NCBI GenBank assembly: GCA_028023455.1 | Contig: JAQFVV010000352.1 | Span: 532,501-596,500 of the forward strand | DNA: 64,000 bases | Direction: 5' to 3' | DNA from: Epiperipatus broadwayi | Lineage: Eukaryota > Onychophora > Udeonychophora > Euonychophora > Peripatidae | In this document: one piece after another, positions 25,978-37,240 of the stretch | How the letters are laid out: every line of letters begins with the position of its first letter | How positions within the stretch are numbered: position 1 is the stretch's first letter | Notes under the pieces: generated by a model | What the model saw: only the letters and a program-made list of their open reading frames with translations | Database searches by the model: none | Told to the model about the DNA's origin: nothing | Made by a program: the position numbers and the translations under genes

Positions 25978-26334
25978 ATGGCTGCCACAATAGATTGTTT
26001 TCATAGGAAGATAATGTATGAAGACAAAAGTGCAATCAATATATTTGAACATTTTAAATGTGTATTATGCCACATTAATTCTTTATGTGACAAAGCTGGT
26101 GACCAAACTATGGAAAATTATCAGGCAATGATGAAAAATTACCCATCACAATCGATTAAACAGAAAGGTTTCTGGTACCACAAGTTATGCAATACATACA
26201 AAGACCCATCCACGTTCATTAAGCATGTGAATGACAGTGTTTTTAAAAAAGTACATGTTGGGGAAGGACCTTCAAAAATTGCAGACCACTGGAACACACA
26301 AAAGGACTATGGAAAGAAATTGAATACACTATGA
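25978..26334 (+). pseudogene. integrase C-terminal-like module 1
   Basis: A 118-codon frame. Near its C-terminus it reads QKGFWYHKLCNTYKDPSTFI, closely matching QKGSQFHRLCNTYEGPFTFI in the minus-strand element (44092-44400). The Q-G-x-x-H-x-x-x-N-x-Y-x-x-P pattern also matches module 2 downstream, so the two modules look like diverged duplicates of an SH3-like integrase tail. The N-terminal part, with paired cysteines (CVLCHINSLC), is unassigned. Confidence 0.5.
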
Positions 26335-26657
26335 TTTTGTAAAAATATAATAGAATTATATGTACATAGAGAAACTTGGATGATACAAATATTGACAAAG
26401 GAAAAGACCTGCCCAAAGATATGTCATAAATTAAAACTCCCATTTATTGCACTAAATCTTAGTTTTTCTATTATTATTTCCCTAAATGTAGAATGATAAC
26501 CTACTGAAACACTTAACTGAACACTGATTGTAAGCTAACAGATGTCTGAGACTGATGTATACATTTATTTAGTATTCTAATATGAAATGCATCAAATATT
26601 CATAAATATTGGGAAGTCATATTATAGCTACTAAATCAGAGATGATTAAACGATATA

Positions 26658-26933
26658 TTGCAAGCTCAAAAGCAACTTACTATGAAAGCAAATCGTAGAA
26701 ATCAGAATGTAAGAAGATCTAAACATGAATTCAGAATTGGAGACATAGTGCTAATAAAAACTCCACATCCTAGTAAACCACAAGGAGGTAAATATCATAA
26801 GTTTAATAATATGTATGAGGGACCATATAACATAGTTAAGCAAACAGATCCCAATGTATTTTGGGTAAACCAAAAAGGAGATGTCCAAGGCACGTATAAT
26901 ACCTGTATCTTAAAACCTTTTTTTCAATGTTAA
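26658..26933 (+). pseudogene. integrase C-terminal domain (Gypsy-like)
   Basis: A 91-codon frame: basic N-terminus, then FRIGDIVLIKTPHPSKPQ, KYHKFNNMYEGPYNIVKQ and GTYNTCILKPFF. GD-V-IK-P, Y-GP-Y-I and the final LKPFF are hallmarks of the SH3-like C-terminal domain of LTR-retroelement integrases, which binds DNA ends. The zinc-binding and DDE core that should precede it are missing. The same module occurs at 43362-43592 on the other strand. Confidence 0.8.
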
Positions 26934-27057
26934 TAACAATTCAGGATAATATCAAGAAATTTTTAACATAGCTGAGATATATAAATAAAAAAAAAGGTAA
27001 ACTATGTAAAAATAGCAGGTGCAATGTATAATAAAATCATATGTATATGTGTATAAA

Positions 27058-27165
<108 letters not shown>

Positions 27166-27565
27166 AGGCTTAGGGATATTAAGTTTGATGAGGCTATTTC
27201 CTAAGTAACACTTAAATAGAATCATGGGAATAACTAGAGGCTAACTAAATAGACATCTTATGATATTTATCTAGACCTTCAGAATTCAATAAGCCTCAAA
27301 GGAGCATGAAAAAGGTTAGCAAATAAAAAGGATTGTGTGCCTTCTGTAACAGACACATTCTTGGTTATGCCTCCAGTATACAACCATCAAAGCCTTAAAT
27401 CCAGCACACTATTTGAACTTTCCAAAACCAGCTGTTAAATATTATAAAAATGTTAGAAAGGAGATTAACATAGCAACCCTTCACCAATCCCAAAAATAAT
27501 CATTCATTCTTAACATACTTGTAAGTGCTAAAATTTAAAATCCAGTTTAAAATTTTACCTCTGAT

Positions 27566-28069
<504 letters not shown>

Positions 28070-28264
28070 TTTCAATTTCAATTTCAATTTATTCTATGAA
28101 ATAAAACAAAGTACATCACAAATATTTAAAAACTCCAAACAAGAAAAATCTTGTGTGTGGAATTTACATGTAAAAATAAATTAAATAAAAATACAATCAA
28201 AAACTCAAAAGAACAGTTTAGGAAATAAATAAAATTAATTAAATAAATAAAATAAATGCCAAAA

Positions 28265-29779
28265 TTAATACATACTACATAACCATTGACACAAATATTT
28301 TTTGAATGATATATAAGAAATATTATTCAGATCAATTGAACATTCATATACAAATTTATTAAACAACTTTGACCCAGAATAAACATATTGTCTTCTACTA
28401 GATTCCTTAAAAAATTTTGGTAAAGGTAATTGAAATTTATTAGAAAGACGAGTATTTAGAACATAAACTCTAGAATTCAGAAAAGGTTTAGCACAAAAAA
28501 TATCAAAAATAACTCTATATTGATATAAGTGATTTACATCAAATAAACCAAATGCAATATAAATATCTCGAACAGAAGAGGAACGAGATCTACCAAAAAT
28601 AATGCGCAAAGTATAATTTTGCAAAACACGCAAAGAAGATAAAATATGTGGAGAAGCATTACCCCAAATAATGATATTGTAAAATAAAATACTCTGATAA
28701 CAGGCAATGTAAATAAAAATGAGAGCAGACCTAGGAAGAAATTTAACTAAATAATAAAACATATAGTTTAAATTACGTAACCGTTGACAAAGATAGGTAA
28801 TGTGATTTGTCCAGGACAATCTGGAGTCAATATATATTCCCAAATAACAATAATTATCTACCAAAGGAATATTCTCACAAGTACATATACTATTATAATG
28901 CAAAATATACTTACAGCAAATTTTAATCTTAAGAGAAAAAAAAGTACGCTTGTAAGAAAAAAGAATAGCTTTTGTTTTATCTAAATTGACCAACAATGAA
29001 TTATATGCCAACCATTTACCAATTGAGTCCAAATCCTCATTCACTAATTTTTCAAGAAGATTATAAGAAACAGCATTGCAAGATAAAGCAATATCATCAG
29101 CAAAAACAAAAATCTTAGAATGTAACTTCAATGAAAATAAATCATTAATATAAATTAAAAACAATAGAGGACCAAGTACTGAACCTTGCGGAACTCCAGA
29201 ATTAATCAAGACAACATCACTGATAGTACCATAAATATTAGTAAACTGTTTCCTATCATTTAAATAACTCTCCAACCAACTACCAATAGATCCACGAAAA
29301 CCATACAAGTAGCAACGCTTAATCAAAATATTATGATTAACAGAATCAAATGCTTTAGATAAATCAAGATAAATAGCCAATGTTTTAAGTTCCTGATCCA
29401 ATGAAGATGTTAAATACTGAACATGATGTTTTAAAGCATCTAATGTACTTCTTCCAGGAAGAAAACCATATTGATAGTCAGATAAAATTTTATTTTTAAA
29501 CAGAAATGACAACATTTGATCCCTAACAATCATTTCCAATAATTTAGAAAAAACAGAAATAATAGCAATTGGCCTATAATTGACCATAAGAGTAGAATCA
29601 CCCTTTTTATAAACAGGAGTAATAACATTAACTTTCAGACATTCTAAAAATGATCCAGACTGCAAAGATAAATTAAATAAATGAACTAAAACAGGCAAAA
29701 ATGCAACCTTATTTTCTTTAAGCATCTTAGGTGTTATACCATCTAGTCCAAAAGAAGTGACATTTCTTAAGACTATCAA
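28265..29779 (-). pseudogene. LINE ORF2, reverse transcriptase part
   Basis: Copies LINE RNA into the nicked target. The RT motifs are complete and in order (positions in this frame): VITPVYKKGD (52-61), NYRPI (67-71), YGFLPGRST (104-112), IYLDLSKAFDSVNH (136-149), SGVPQGSVLGPLLF (194-207) and FVFADDIA with the FADD catalytic pair (about 224-231). A C-terminal region of about 270 residues with YLGIYID and CQRLRNLNYMFY follows, typical of CR1/Jockey elements. The frame is shifted relative to the endonuclease: SFGLDGITP at the start corresponds to a different frame from the upstream AIDSLK. No methionine start of its own is expected. Confidence 0.92.
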
Positions 29780-31088
29780 TTGCTACAGACAACTGAGATT
29801 CAGAAACATCAGAATATAAAAAAGAATTCAAACTTGAATAAGAAGACAAAATCTGCTCAGGCACATCATGCATCGATAAATTTACAAAATACTCATTAAA
29901 CCGATCAGCTAAATATTTTTCATTATTCTGTAACTCAATTAAACTTTCATTATATTTAATACATTTAATACGATCAGGAGAAGATTTTTTAATCAAAGAA
30001 TTTATTGTTCTCCATTTCAAAGAAACATTTTTATCATTAAGAAATTCTTGATAATATCTAAACTTCAACTTTCTAATATCAGACTTAATTTCAACATTAA
30101 GTTTTTTTAAAACATCTGATGAACCATCCAAAGATTTTAACACATTTCTCTGATTAATTTTACATACCAGCGCATCTGTCACCCAAAGAGATCTTCTTCT
30201 ATTCTTACTTGTCAATTTTAAATGAAACTTTGCTTTAGCAATTAAATCTAAACAAATAGCTTGGAACCCCAAAAATGCATCATTTACATTATCTATCATA
30301 AAAATCTCACCCCAATTCTGAACAGATAATAAATAATTCAATTTAGAAAAAGATAATTTCTCAACATATGCACAAACATTAATATTATCCATACAATTCA
30401 ATATTTTTAATTCAGTAGCAAAATGATCTGTAAGAAATAATTTAGAAAGAGACGAATCAGAAAATAAACTGTGGCTTAATCTAACAAAAATATGATCTAA
30501 AAGAGATTGAGATATAGGAGTTATACGCGTAGGTGAAAAAAGCGTTTGACTAAATCCATAGCTATAAAGTAAATTTAAATAATCTATAGTAGACTTACAA
30601 GCATTATTTAACAAATCAATATTTAGATCACCCATTAAAACAGCAGATTCTGAACCCAAATCTAATAACATAGAATCAAGTTCAGTAACAAAATCCAAAA
30701 CTTTACTTGTACATGATCTATATATAGCCAAAATAGAAAGCACACATTTAGGAAGTCTCAAAGTTAATAAAATACATTCTGCAGTATTAAATGTTGGAAT
30801 ATTGAAAGAAAAGTCTAAACCGGTTTTTATAAAAACCATAACACCACCAGATCGTAAATGCATACGAGGAGAAAGTATACTCATATAGCCATTCAAACTA
30901 TATAAATTTTGTTCTTGTAAAGAAATCCAAGTTTCCGTTAAAATAATTATATCAAAATGAAATAAAGGAAAATTATTTAAATAAACTACAAGTTCATCAA
31001 AATGACATCTAATGCTTCGTATATTTAAATGAAATAATTTAAGTGAAGCAAAATCTTTTTCCTGAGAAATCAAATCAGAATTTATCAT
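29727..31088 (-). pseudogene. LINE ORF2, APE-type endonuclease part
   Basis: Starts at ATG (31088), 12 bp after the ORF1 stop. Apurinic-endonuclease-like motifs are present in order: LNIRSIR, ILTETWI, RSGGVMVFIK, LAIYRS, LMGDLNIDLL, SPTRIT, SLLDHIFV and TDHF. These cover the metal-binding and catalytic Asn, Glu, Asp and His residues. This domain nicks the target strand to prime reverse transcription. The frame runs off at 29727 after a single frameshift at about 29765, which separates it from the RT. Confidence 0.92.
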
Positions 31089-31100
31089 GATAAATAAATT

Positions 31101-32006
31101 TCAGAATGACTCCAAATCACTTTCATTTCTAATTAAAACATGAGGAGAATTATAATCTTTTCTCACATACACTGATCCATTATGAATGAATGCAAAACCT
31201 TGACCAGAACGTAACTTCTGTTTTGCCAACTATAAAAGCCTTCTATTGAATGGAGTCAAACGCTGATTAATATAAATACGTTTGTTATTATTAACCCCAG
31301 GCAAAATTTGAGAAACTGTTAAAACAGATTTTTTTTTTATTAAAAACTGTATGGCAGAATTTCGTGATTTAAAACGAGCTACAATAAAACCTGGAGCTCC
31401 TGATTTATTTTTTGTACGAAAAACGTTTTCCAAATCTATAGCGACATCTGAAACACCGAGCTTGTCCGCCAAGTTAGTTAAAATTAACGGCAAATTTTCA
31501 TTTTCTTGAAAAGGCAAACCCTGTATTTCAACTTCATGATCCAGATTAAATCGTTCCATAGAATGTAATTTATCTTTCAATAAGAAAATCTCATTCTCAT
31601 TTGAAGTACAAGAATTAGAAAGACGAATTATTTCTTGATTATTCCGATCCACATTTTCACGCAAAGAAATAACTTCTGTCCGCAAATTAGCAACTGCTTG
31701 AGATAACTCTGAAATTGTGTTGTGAATCACCGGCAATAATTTTAATTTATCCAAAATTTCCTCCAAAATTAAATCAGGTGAATTTTTAGCAGTCATAGAT
31801 GAATCCAAAACATCACTAGCCTTAGAAAAACTAACTCTACAAGCAGCACACCTCCATTCTTGCTTCTTTTTTATAGACATTCTTCGGTAAGTAGTATCAC
31901 TCAACGATGCACATGCAAAGTGCATACCGGACGTACAACCAAAGCAGGATACGAAATTACCATTTTTTGGTAAAAGTTCTTTACAAATAGAACATGAATC
32001 CATCAT
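31101..32006 (-). pseudogene. LINE ORF1: PHD finger, coiled coil, FP-like C-terminus
   Basis: RNA-binding/chaperone partner of ORF2. The first 56 residues form a C4HC3 PHD-type finger (Cys5, 8, 21, 24, His29, Cys32, 53, 56). A coiled coil follows (about 75-150), then a domain similar to the C-terminus of baculovirus FP-type proteins (VEIQGLPFQENENL...YINQRLTPFNRRLL). An in-frame TAG at 31230-31232 ends the long frame. Beyond it the same frame continues as LAKQKLRSGQGFAFIHNG and on to TGA at 31101-31103. The stop is therefore a recent nonsense change, not the natural end. Confidence 0.85.
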
Positions 32007-32045
32007 TAAAAATTTAAAAAATCAAGAGAACAAGTAAACACGTCT

Positions 32046-34250
32046 TTTATAATTTGTTTTTTATTAATTTTGTAACAATAGGTTTTAGCTAGCATGAGAA
32101 AACAATCCAGCATTTTTCACTTGTCAGCTAACAGCAGAACTATAAGGACATTGAAATAAAAAGTATTTTAACTTTTTTAAAAAAAATAATGGTCAGCATT
32201 TAAAAAGAAATAAGATAACAGTTAGAATATGTATTATAAACCTTAATGTTGATATTTTAATATTAATACAAAATCTTTATAATTTGGATGAGCTGATAAA
32301 GTGATAAATTTCAATATATAATTAACAGGTTTGAACTAATGATTTAATTAGTTTTACAAGGTTGAATGTCATTATGTAAATAATGGAAAGGGAATGTGTG
32401 AGGTAAAGTCATTACTGTGGGTGTTCTAAAGCTATCTTCAATATCATTTTTAAATTATCTAATAAAATATCTATTTTATAAAACACTGGCGAACATCAAT
32501 CTTCAACAAATTTATGCTATACATTCAGAAGAGATAATTGATATGTGTTATTTAATCAAGTAGCATGAAATATATAAATATCAACAGGGTTAGTGAACAA
32601 GGATGTTATGCATGGAGATTGACATTTATGTTTATAAACTCTTACCTGTGGACAAAATGCTTGCTTTTCTCAGGATATATAAATATAGATATTTTCTTTT
32701 TTGATTCAAGTGATTTTTTTTTTATTTTTGATTTTTTTTTGTTTTTATTATCTCTATTTGAAATGGTCATGTATTGTGATTTTTTTATTTGCATATTCAA
32801 TCAAGTTTTATGTTCAAATTCGATCACTTGCATTTTAGAAGTGGGAACCATGAATGGATATGTATCGTATGTTGATGTATTTTTTAAAATCTGATCATAA
32901 TCAATAAAAATGTGTAGTTATTAATAAAAGTAAATTTACAGATCTCTCCAGAAATTCAACAGTGATCCATCAACGTGACCTCATGTAAGGTTTTTATATA
33001 ATTAACATTATGTGTAAATTCTAGGACAAACAAACTATATTATTTACTAATAAGTTTTAATAAGATTTACTTGTAATTGTTTATTTCTTAATGCACAATC
33101 AATTTGGTCTTTTTTTATCTTTCATTAGTGACCTTCTGGTTTGGTACCAGAAATATTAATTGTAAGTGTATGGTATTATATCAGTAACATCTGATATTAT
33201 CTTATTTAAAAAAATAATGTTAAATTTTTAGAATTTTTTATTTATGATTTAAAACTATGATTAGAAGTACTTATAGGTGTAATTTAAAAATTATTAGATG
33301 TTTAGTATCTTACTCTAGAGTTTAATTAATGATAGGGTAGGGGGTGGCTTGTCATAAACATAATCAGTTCAGTTTGAGTTCATGCTAATTTGTTTTGTTT
33401 GTTCACAAATAAATATTAATACTTGTTTGAATGATTTTCTAGTTCATTTGCTTTACATATTTTAATTTATATATGTTTCTGCAAGTTATAACATTGAAAA
33501 ATTACTGCTTAGTAAATCAAAAGATTTCACACTGTATGTTTGTAATTTGAACTCAGTGTGTTGAGTGTGAAGATATTTAAGATTCACACTTTCAGATCTA
33601 AGTACTTTAGACTGGCTTGGATATATAGAAAGACAAGTAAAGAAGAAGGTGGAACCACCTTTTTGTTAAATTATCTGTCCCAGTGCTTGATCTGATTGGC
33701 TATAGTCATAAGTGCTTGAGAAGTTTGCACTCTCTGTTTAATTTCAATACTGTCTGCACTTTATAAAATAAATATTTTTTTAATTTATAGTATAAACAGT
33801 GAAATATCTTTCACTCTTCATCATTAAAATAGTCATTTAGTCATAACAGTTTAGTGTCTATAGTGCACTGTTTGTAAATGTTCATGTATGTTAATATCAT
33901 TACTCAACTTCACTTTTTATTCATATGCTTCATTAAATCATTAAATATCACATCTCATATCCAAATATTTAATTTCATGAATAATAGTGTTAAAAACCAG
34001 CTTAATTACATTTTAAGTGAATTAATTGAATAGTGGACTGGTGAATTATTAAACGATAATTATACTAGAAAATATTTTATTATTAAACAATTGTTATTAG
34101 TTTTTATTCTGTTGTTTTTAAAGTACAGAATATTTAATTCTTAGTTCAATTTAATATTTAATTTTTTTTTATTTATTTAAAAGACAGAATAATATTTTTT
34201 CCACCCATTTTTCTTTTTATTTTCAAGACAAAGTTTTTTGCATAAATTAA
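32046..34250. other. AT-rich spacer right of the LINE
   Basis: No supported gene. The 109-codon frame at 32565-32894 is dominated by Phe/Ser/Leu from T-rich sequence and resembles nothing known to me. A less AT-rich patch at 33600-33770 includes the hairpin GGTGGAACCACC. Confidence 0.4.
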
Positions 34251-34257
34251 GTTTTAT

Positions 34258-34460
34258 TGTAATGGGAGGAGCAAATAGTCTCTGTCTGGTGATCTTTGAA
34301 CTTTCAAATATCTTGAACCATTGGAAGAAAAAAGTGTGAGGTAGTATTTTAAAAAAGTATAAAAAGGGATACTTATAATTCTAGATGACTCCAACTACTA
34401 CTCCAACAGACTACAACTACAACTAAAAACTACTTATTGCTGAAAGGGGACTGCTAAAAG
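34258..34460 (+). promoter_or_regulatory. core-promoter-like or LTR-like segment
   Basis: TGTAATGGGAGGAGC (34259) opens a less AT-rich patch with an inverted CCAAT (ATTGG, about 34320) and a strong TATA box, TATAAAAAGGG (34358-34368). About 25-30 bp further on is a C/A-rich start-like region (ACTCCAACTACTACTCC). It could be a solo LTR or a host promoter. No second copy was found in this window. Confidence 0.35.
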
Positions 34461-34763
34461 ATTTCCCAATACTGTTTTATCTTTAAATTCATTTATTAAC
34501 AAAGTTTGATAGTATTTTATTTCTTCCAAAGTTCAAGCTGAAAGTATAAAATATATTATTTGTTCACATATATGAGTACTTAAACAACACTAAGAGATAT
34601 GTTGATTCTATTCTTGGGGTGACTATTTAGATTCTTCAACCATTGTCTGAAATGCATGTAAGTGTCTATACTATATTATTTAACTTTAAATTGCCACTAT
34701 TAAAAGAAAAAATGGGAATGTATAATAGTATTGTAAATTTGCTTTATTTAAACTTTAAACATA

Positions 34764-35204
34764 ATGGGAAAAAAAGGAAGAAGAATGTTTGTTTATTTTT
34801 CAAAATTACCTTTCTTAAGTTTAAATTATAGTATTAATGGAACAACTGCAGTGTGTGTATACTTTTACTATGTTGGGAGAATACGTGAACTATCATTAAA
34901 CATTATAAGAACTCTTTCTGATAAATTTGAGGCTAGTTATAAAAGAAGATTTAAAAGGATGTGTATAAATCATTTAATTGTATTGTCATTATTATTAGAA
35001 CATTTGCATAATTATTTCTATTATTACCTATTTAAAAATATAAGGCTAAATGTGCAATTGAATGTAGTGTTAATATTTACGTTTTTCCAAACTAATAGGA
35101 GAAAGGAATTTATAAAATGGATAAAATTATTTGACTTTACTTTATTAATTGCACTCCTCACTCACTGTAAAACTTCTCTTCTTATAATATTGCCAACAAA
35201 CTAA
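34764..35204 (+). CDS. hypothetical open frame of 146 codons (doubtful)
   Basis: An uninterrupted ATG-to-stop frame about 400 bp downstream of the TATA box at 34358. The product would be basic and hydrophobic, rich in Leu/Phe/Tyr/Lys, with possible membrane segments (LIVLSLLLEHL, LLIALLTHC). I recognise no domain. In DNA this AT-rich a 146-codon frame is unusual but not impossible by chance, and its amino-acid mix mirrors base composition. Treat it as unproven. Confidence 0.15.
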   Translation: MGKKGRRMFVYFSKLPFLSLNYSINGTTAVCVYFYYVGRIRELSLNIIRTLSDKFEASYKRRFKRMCINHLIVLSLLLEHLHNYFYYYLFKNIRLNVQLNVVLIFTFFQTNRRKEFIKWIKLFDFTLLIALLTHCKTSLLIILPTN

Positions 35205-37128
35205 TCTAAATAAATATTATTAGTTGAATAATTACCTATGTTCCAAATGGCTCTAAAAATGTAAAATAAAATTTTTGAATATATCCTAGGAATGAAATAT
35301 GAACTACAACTTTATTTGCATCGTAAAATGTATATTGCTTAATTAATAAAATCCCTCATATATAATGTCAACAGCAATTCATTAGCTTACAGCTAAAAAC
35401 ATTGAATCTGCTATTATGAATTAAAGATAATATTGTTTTGTTTTCCTGCAGGAAGGTGTTTTATGTATTCGTCAATATTTATATTTGTGTGCTAATAATT
35501 ATTATATAAGAGATGATGAAGGGATGTCATTGTAAACTATCAATAAACTTTTCATTTTATAACCAAGTAAGAAAAAAGAAAAGAGAACTTTATTTATTAT
35601 TTAATAGGATTTAGACAGATAGTGATAGTTTAATAAGTGTTTTATTATTTTTATTATTATATGTATTATTGTTTTCTACTAGAACATCTTGTAAATGCAC
35701 AATATAAGGGAAATATTGCACAAGGTAATTTTTTTATTAGTTTAATATAAATTTTATCATTTGTTAGATTATAACATACATGCATTGTAAGAGAGCGAGG
35801 TGTCCATATAATGTTAATAGGGGTAATAGCTTTTCTTTAAAATAAGCTCATTATATAGGTTTTTATATTATATCTGTGTGTTTTCAATAGATTTAAAAAT
35901 AATTATTTTCAATAATAATTTAACCTGGAATATAAAGTTTTATTATTTGTCTAAGCCAAATTTTTGCTTTAGATTTGTACTAATGTAAATGCACTATAAA
36001 AAAGATTATTTTGTTTTGCTTTGCCAACAGAAATTATTGCCTTGTTTTTCAACGATCATTAGTATGTTACCAAGTCCTAAATAGTATGTTATCAGATATT
36101 GAATATTTATTTCTTATTGCTTTTACAATTAGCAATTGATGTTTTAACAGTAGTTCTTTGCTTACTGGGATTTGAATGGTCTGTGTATTATTATGCTTGT
36201 ATATGTGTGTCCATTGTTAAATTTAGCTATAATAATATGTCAATTGCAAGTACAGATGATTTAAAATCTATCGGTTTCAGAGGAAGAGGATGGTCAATTG
36301 TTTTGGAAGGATTAGATATTTATTTAAGTGAATTATTATTCTTTATTATGCTTGAATGGAAAAGTATTTTGTGGCTACATGTAGTAAAGTTAGCAATGTT
36401 TTATAGTATTTATGGGATTGAGTAATCTCTTCATTTTCTGCATATTGAAGTATTTTTGATAGGAGTAGATTGAATCCTCCAGTTTTGATATTTGATATTA
36501 TGAATTAAGTATATTATCTCCCTGATCATTTGGTGAAAATATTTATTCCCACCAGTTTAGTTAGTCTCAGAAGTAGACTTGGGAGTTGTTATGTTGTTAT
36601 TTATCTGATTTGAATTGTAAAAATATTTTATCCCCATGTATTTATTGAATGTTTTCTAGCTTCTACTATGGCCAAGTGCCAGATAATTTATTGATAAAAA
36701 GAAGAATAAAAACAGAATAGATTTTCTTACAAAACAGCTGTAGTAAAGTTTGTGATTAAAGCTTGATTGCCCATTGCCTTCATCAGTATTATGATTATAT
36801 TATAACTTCATAAGCAAACTGATAAGATTTATTAGTATTAATTATTTATTCTTTGACACACAGCATAATACAGACTCATGCATAAAGTGTTAATTTGAAA
36901 GATATAGAAAAATCCATTATTAATGTATAACTGTAATTATGATTTTAAAACATTTTTGTAGTGATCATTTAGGTTTCATATCATCAATTTTTATCATTCA
37001 ATCATTATTTGAGTAAGTAAGCAAGCAAAAATAAAACATAGTTAATAAATAGAATTATTTATTCCTATTTTGGCAAAATAAAACATAGTTATTTAGTAGA
37101 ATATTTTACTTCAAGGTTGCAAAGACAA
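35205..37128. other. AT-rich spacer
   Basis: No supported gene. A 108-codon frame at 36099-36425 has a hydrophobic N-terminus (FLLLLQLAIDVLTVVLCLL) and a short mixed middle. I recognise no family and consider chance likely. Confidence 0.35.
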
Positions 37129-37240
37129 AATATATTTAATTAATGGAGTTATTTATTTCATTTTGCAAGATATAGTTTGGTAAGAATATATTTAATTAAT
37201 GGAGCTATTTATTTCATTTTGCAAAACATAGTTTGATATT
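37129..37240 (+). repeat. 56-bp tandem duplication
   Basis: Units start at 37129 and 37185 (AATATATTTAATTAATGGAG and on) with only a few differences. The related phrase AAAATAAAACATAGTTA also recurs at 37028 and 37076, so the area has duplicated more than once. Confidence 0.85.

Larger units (their letters stand above)
28070..32045 (-). mobile_element. near full-length CR1/Jockey-type LINE
   Basis: About 4 kb, reading right to left: short 5' UTR, ORF1 (PHD finger, coiled coil, FP-like domain), ORF2 (APE endonuclease and reverse transcriptase), a 3' UTR of about 190 bp and a tail with three TTGAAA-type hexamers followed by ATT repeats. Only two lesions were found: a stop near the end of ORF1 and one frameshift between the ORF2 domains. 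The insertion is therefore fairly young. I could not find a convincing target-site duplication because the 3' end lies in the microsatellite. Confidence 0.9.

Noticed and set aside
28784-28984. 66-codon plus-strand frame
   Set aside because: Antisense to the LINE reverse transcriptase.
32565-32894. 109-codon frame right of the LINE
   Set aside because: T-rich composition gives Phe/Ser/Leu/Ile runs; no motif, no splice context and no repeat support.
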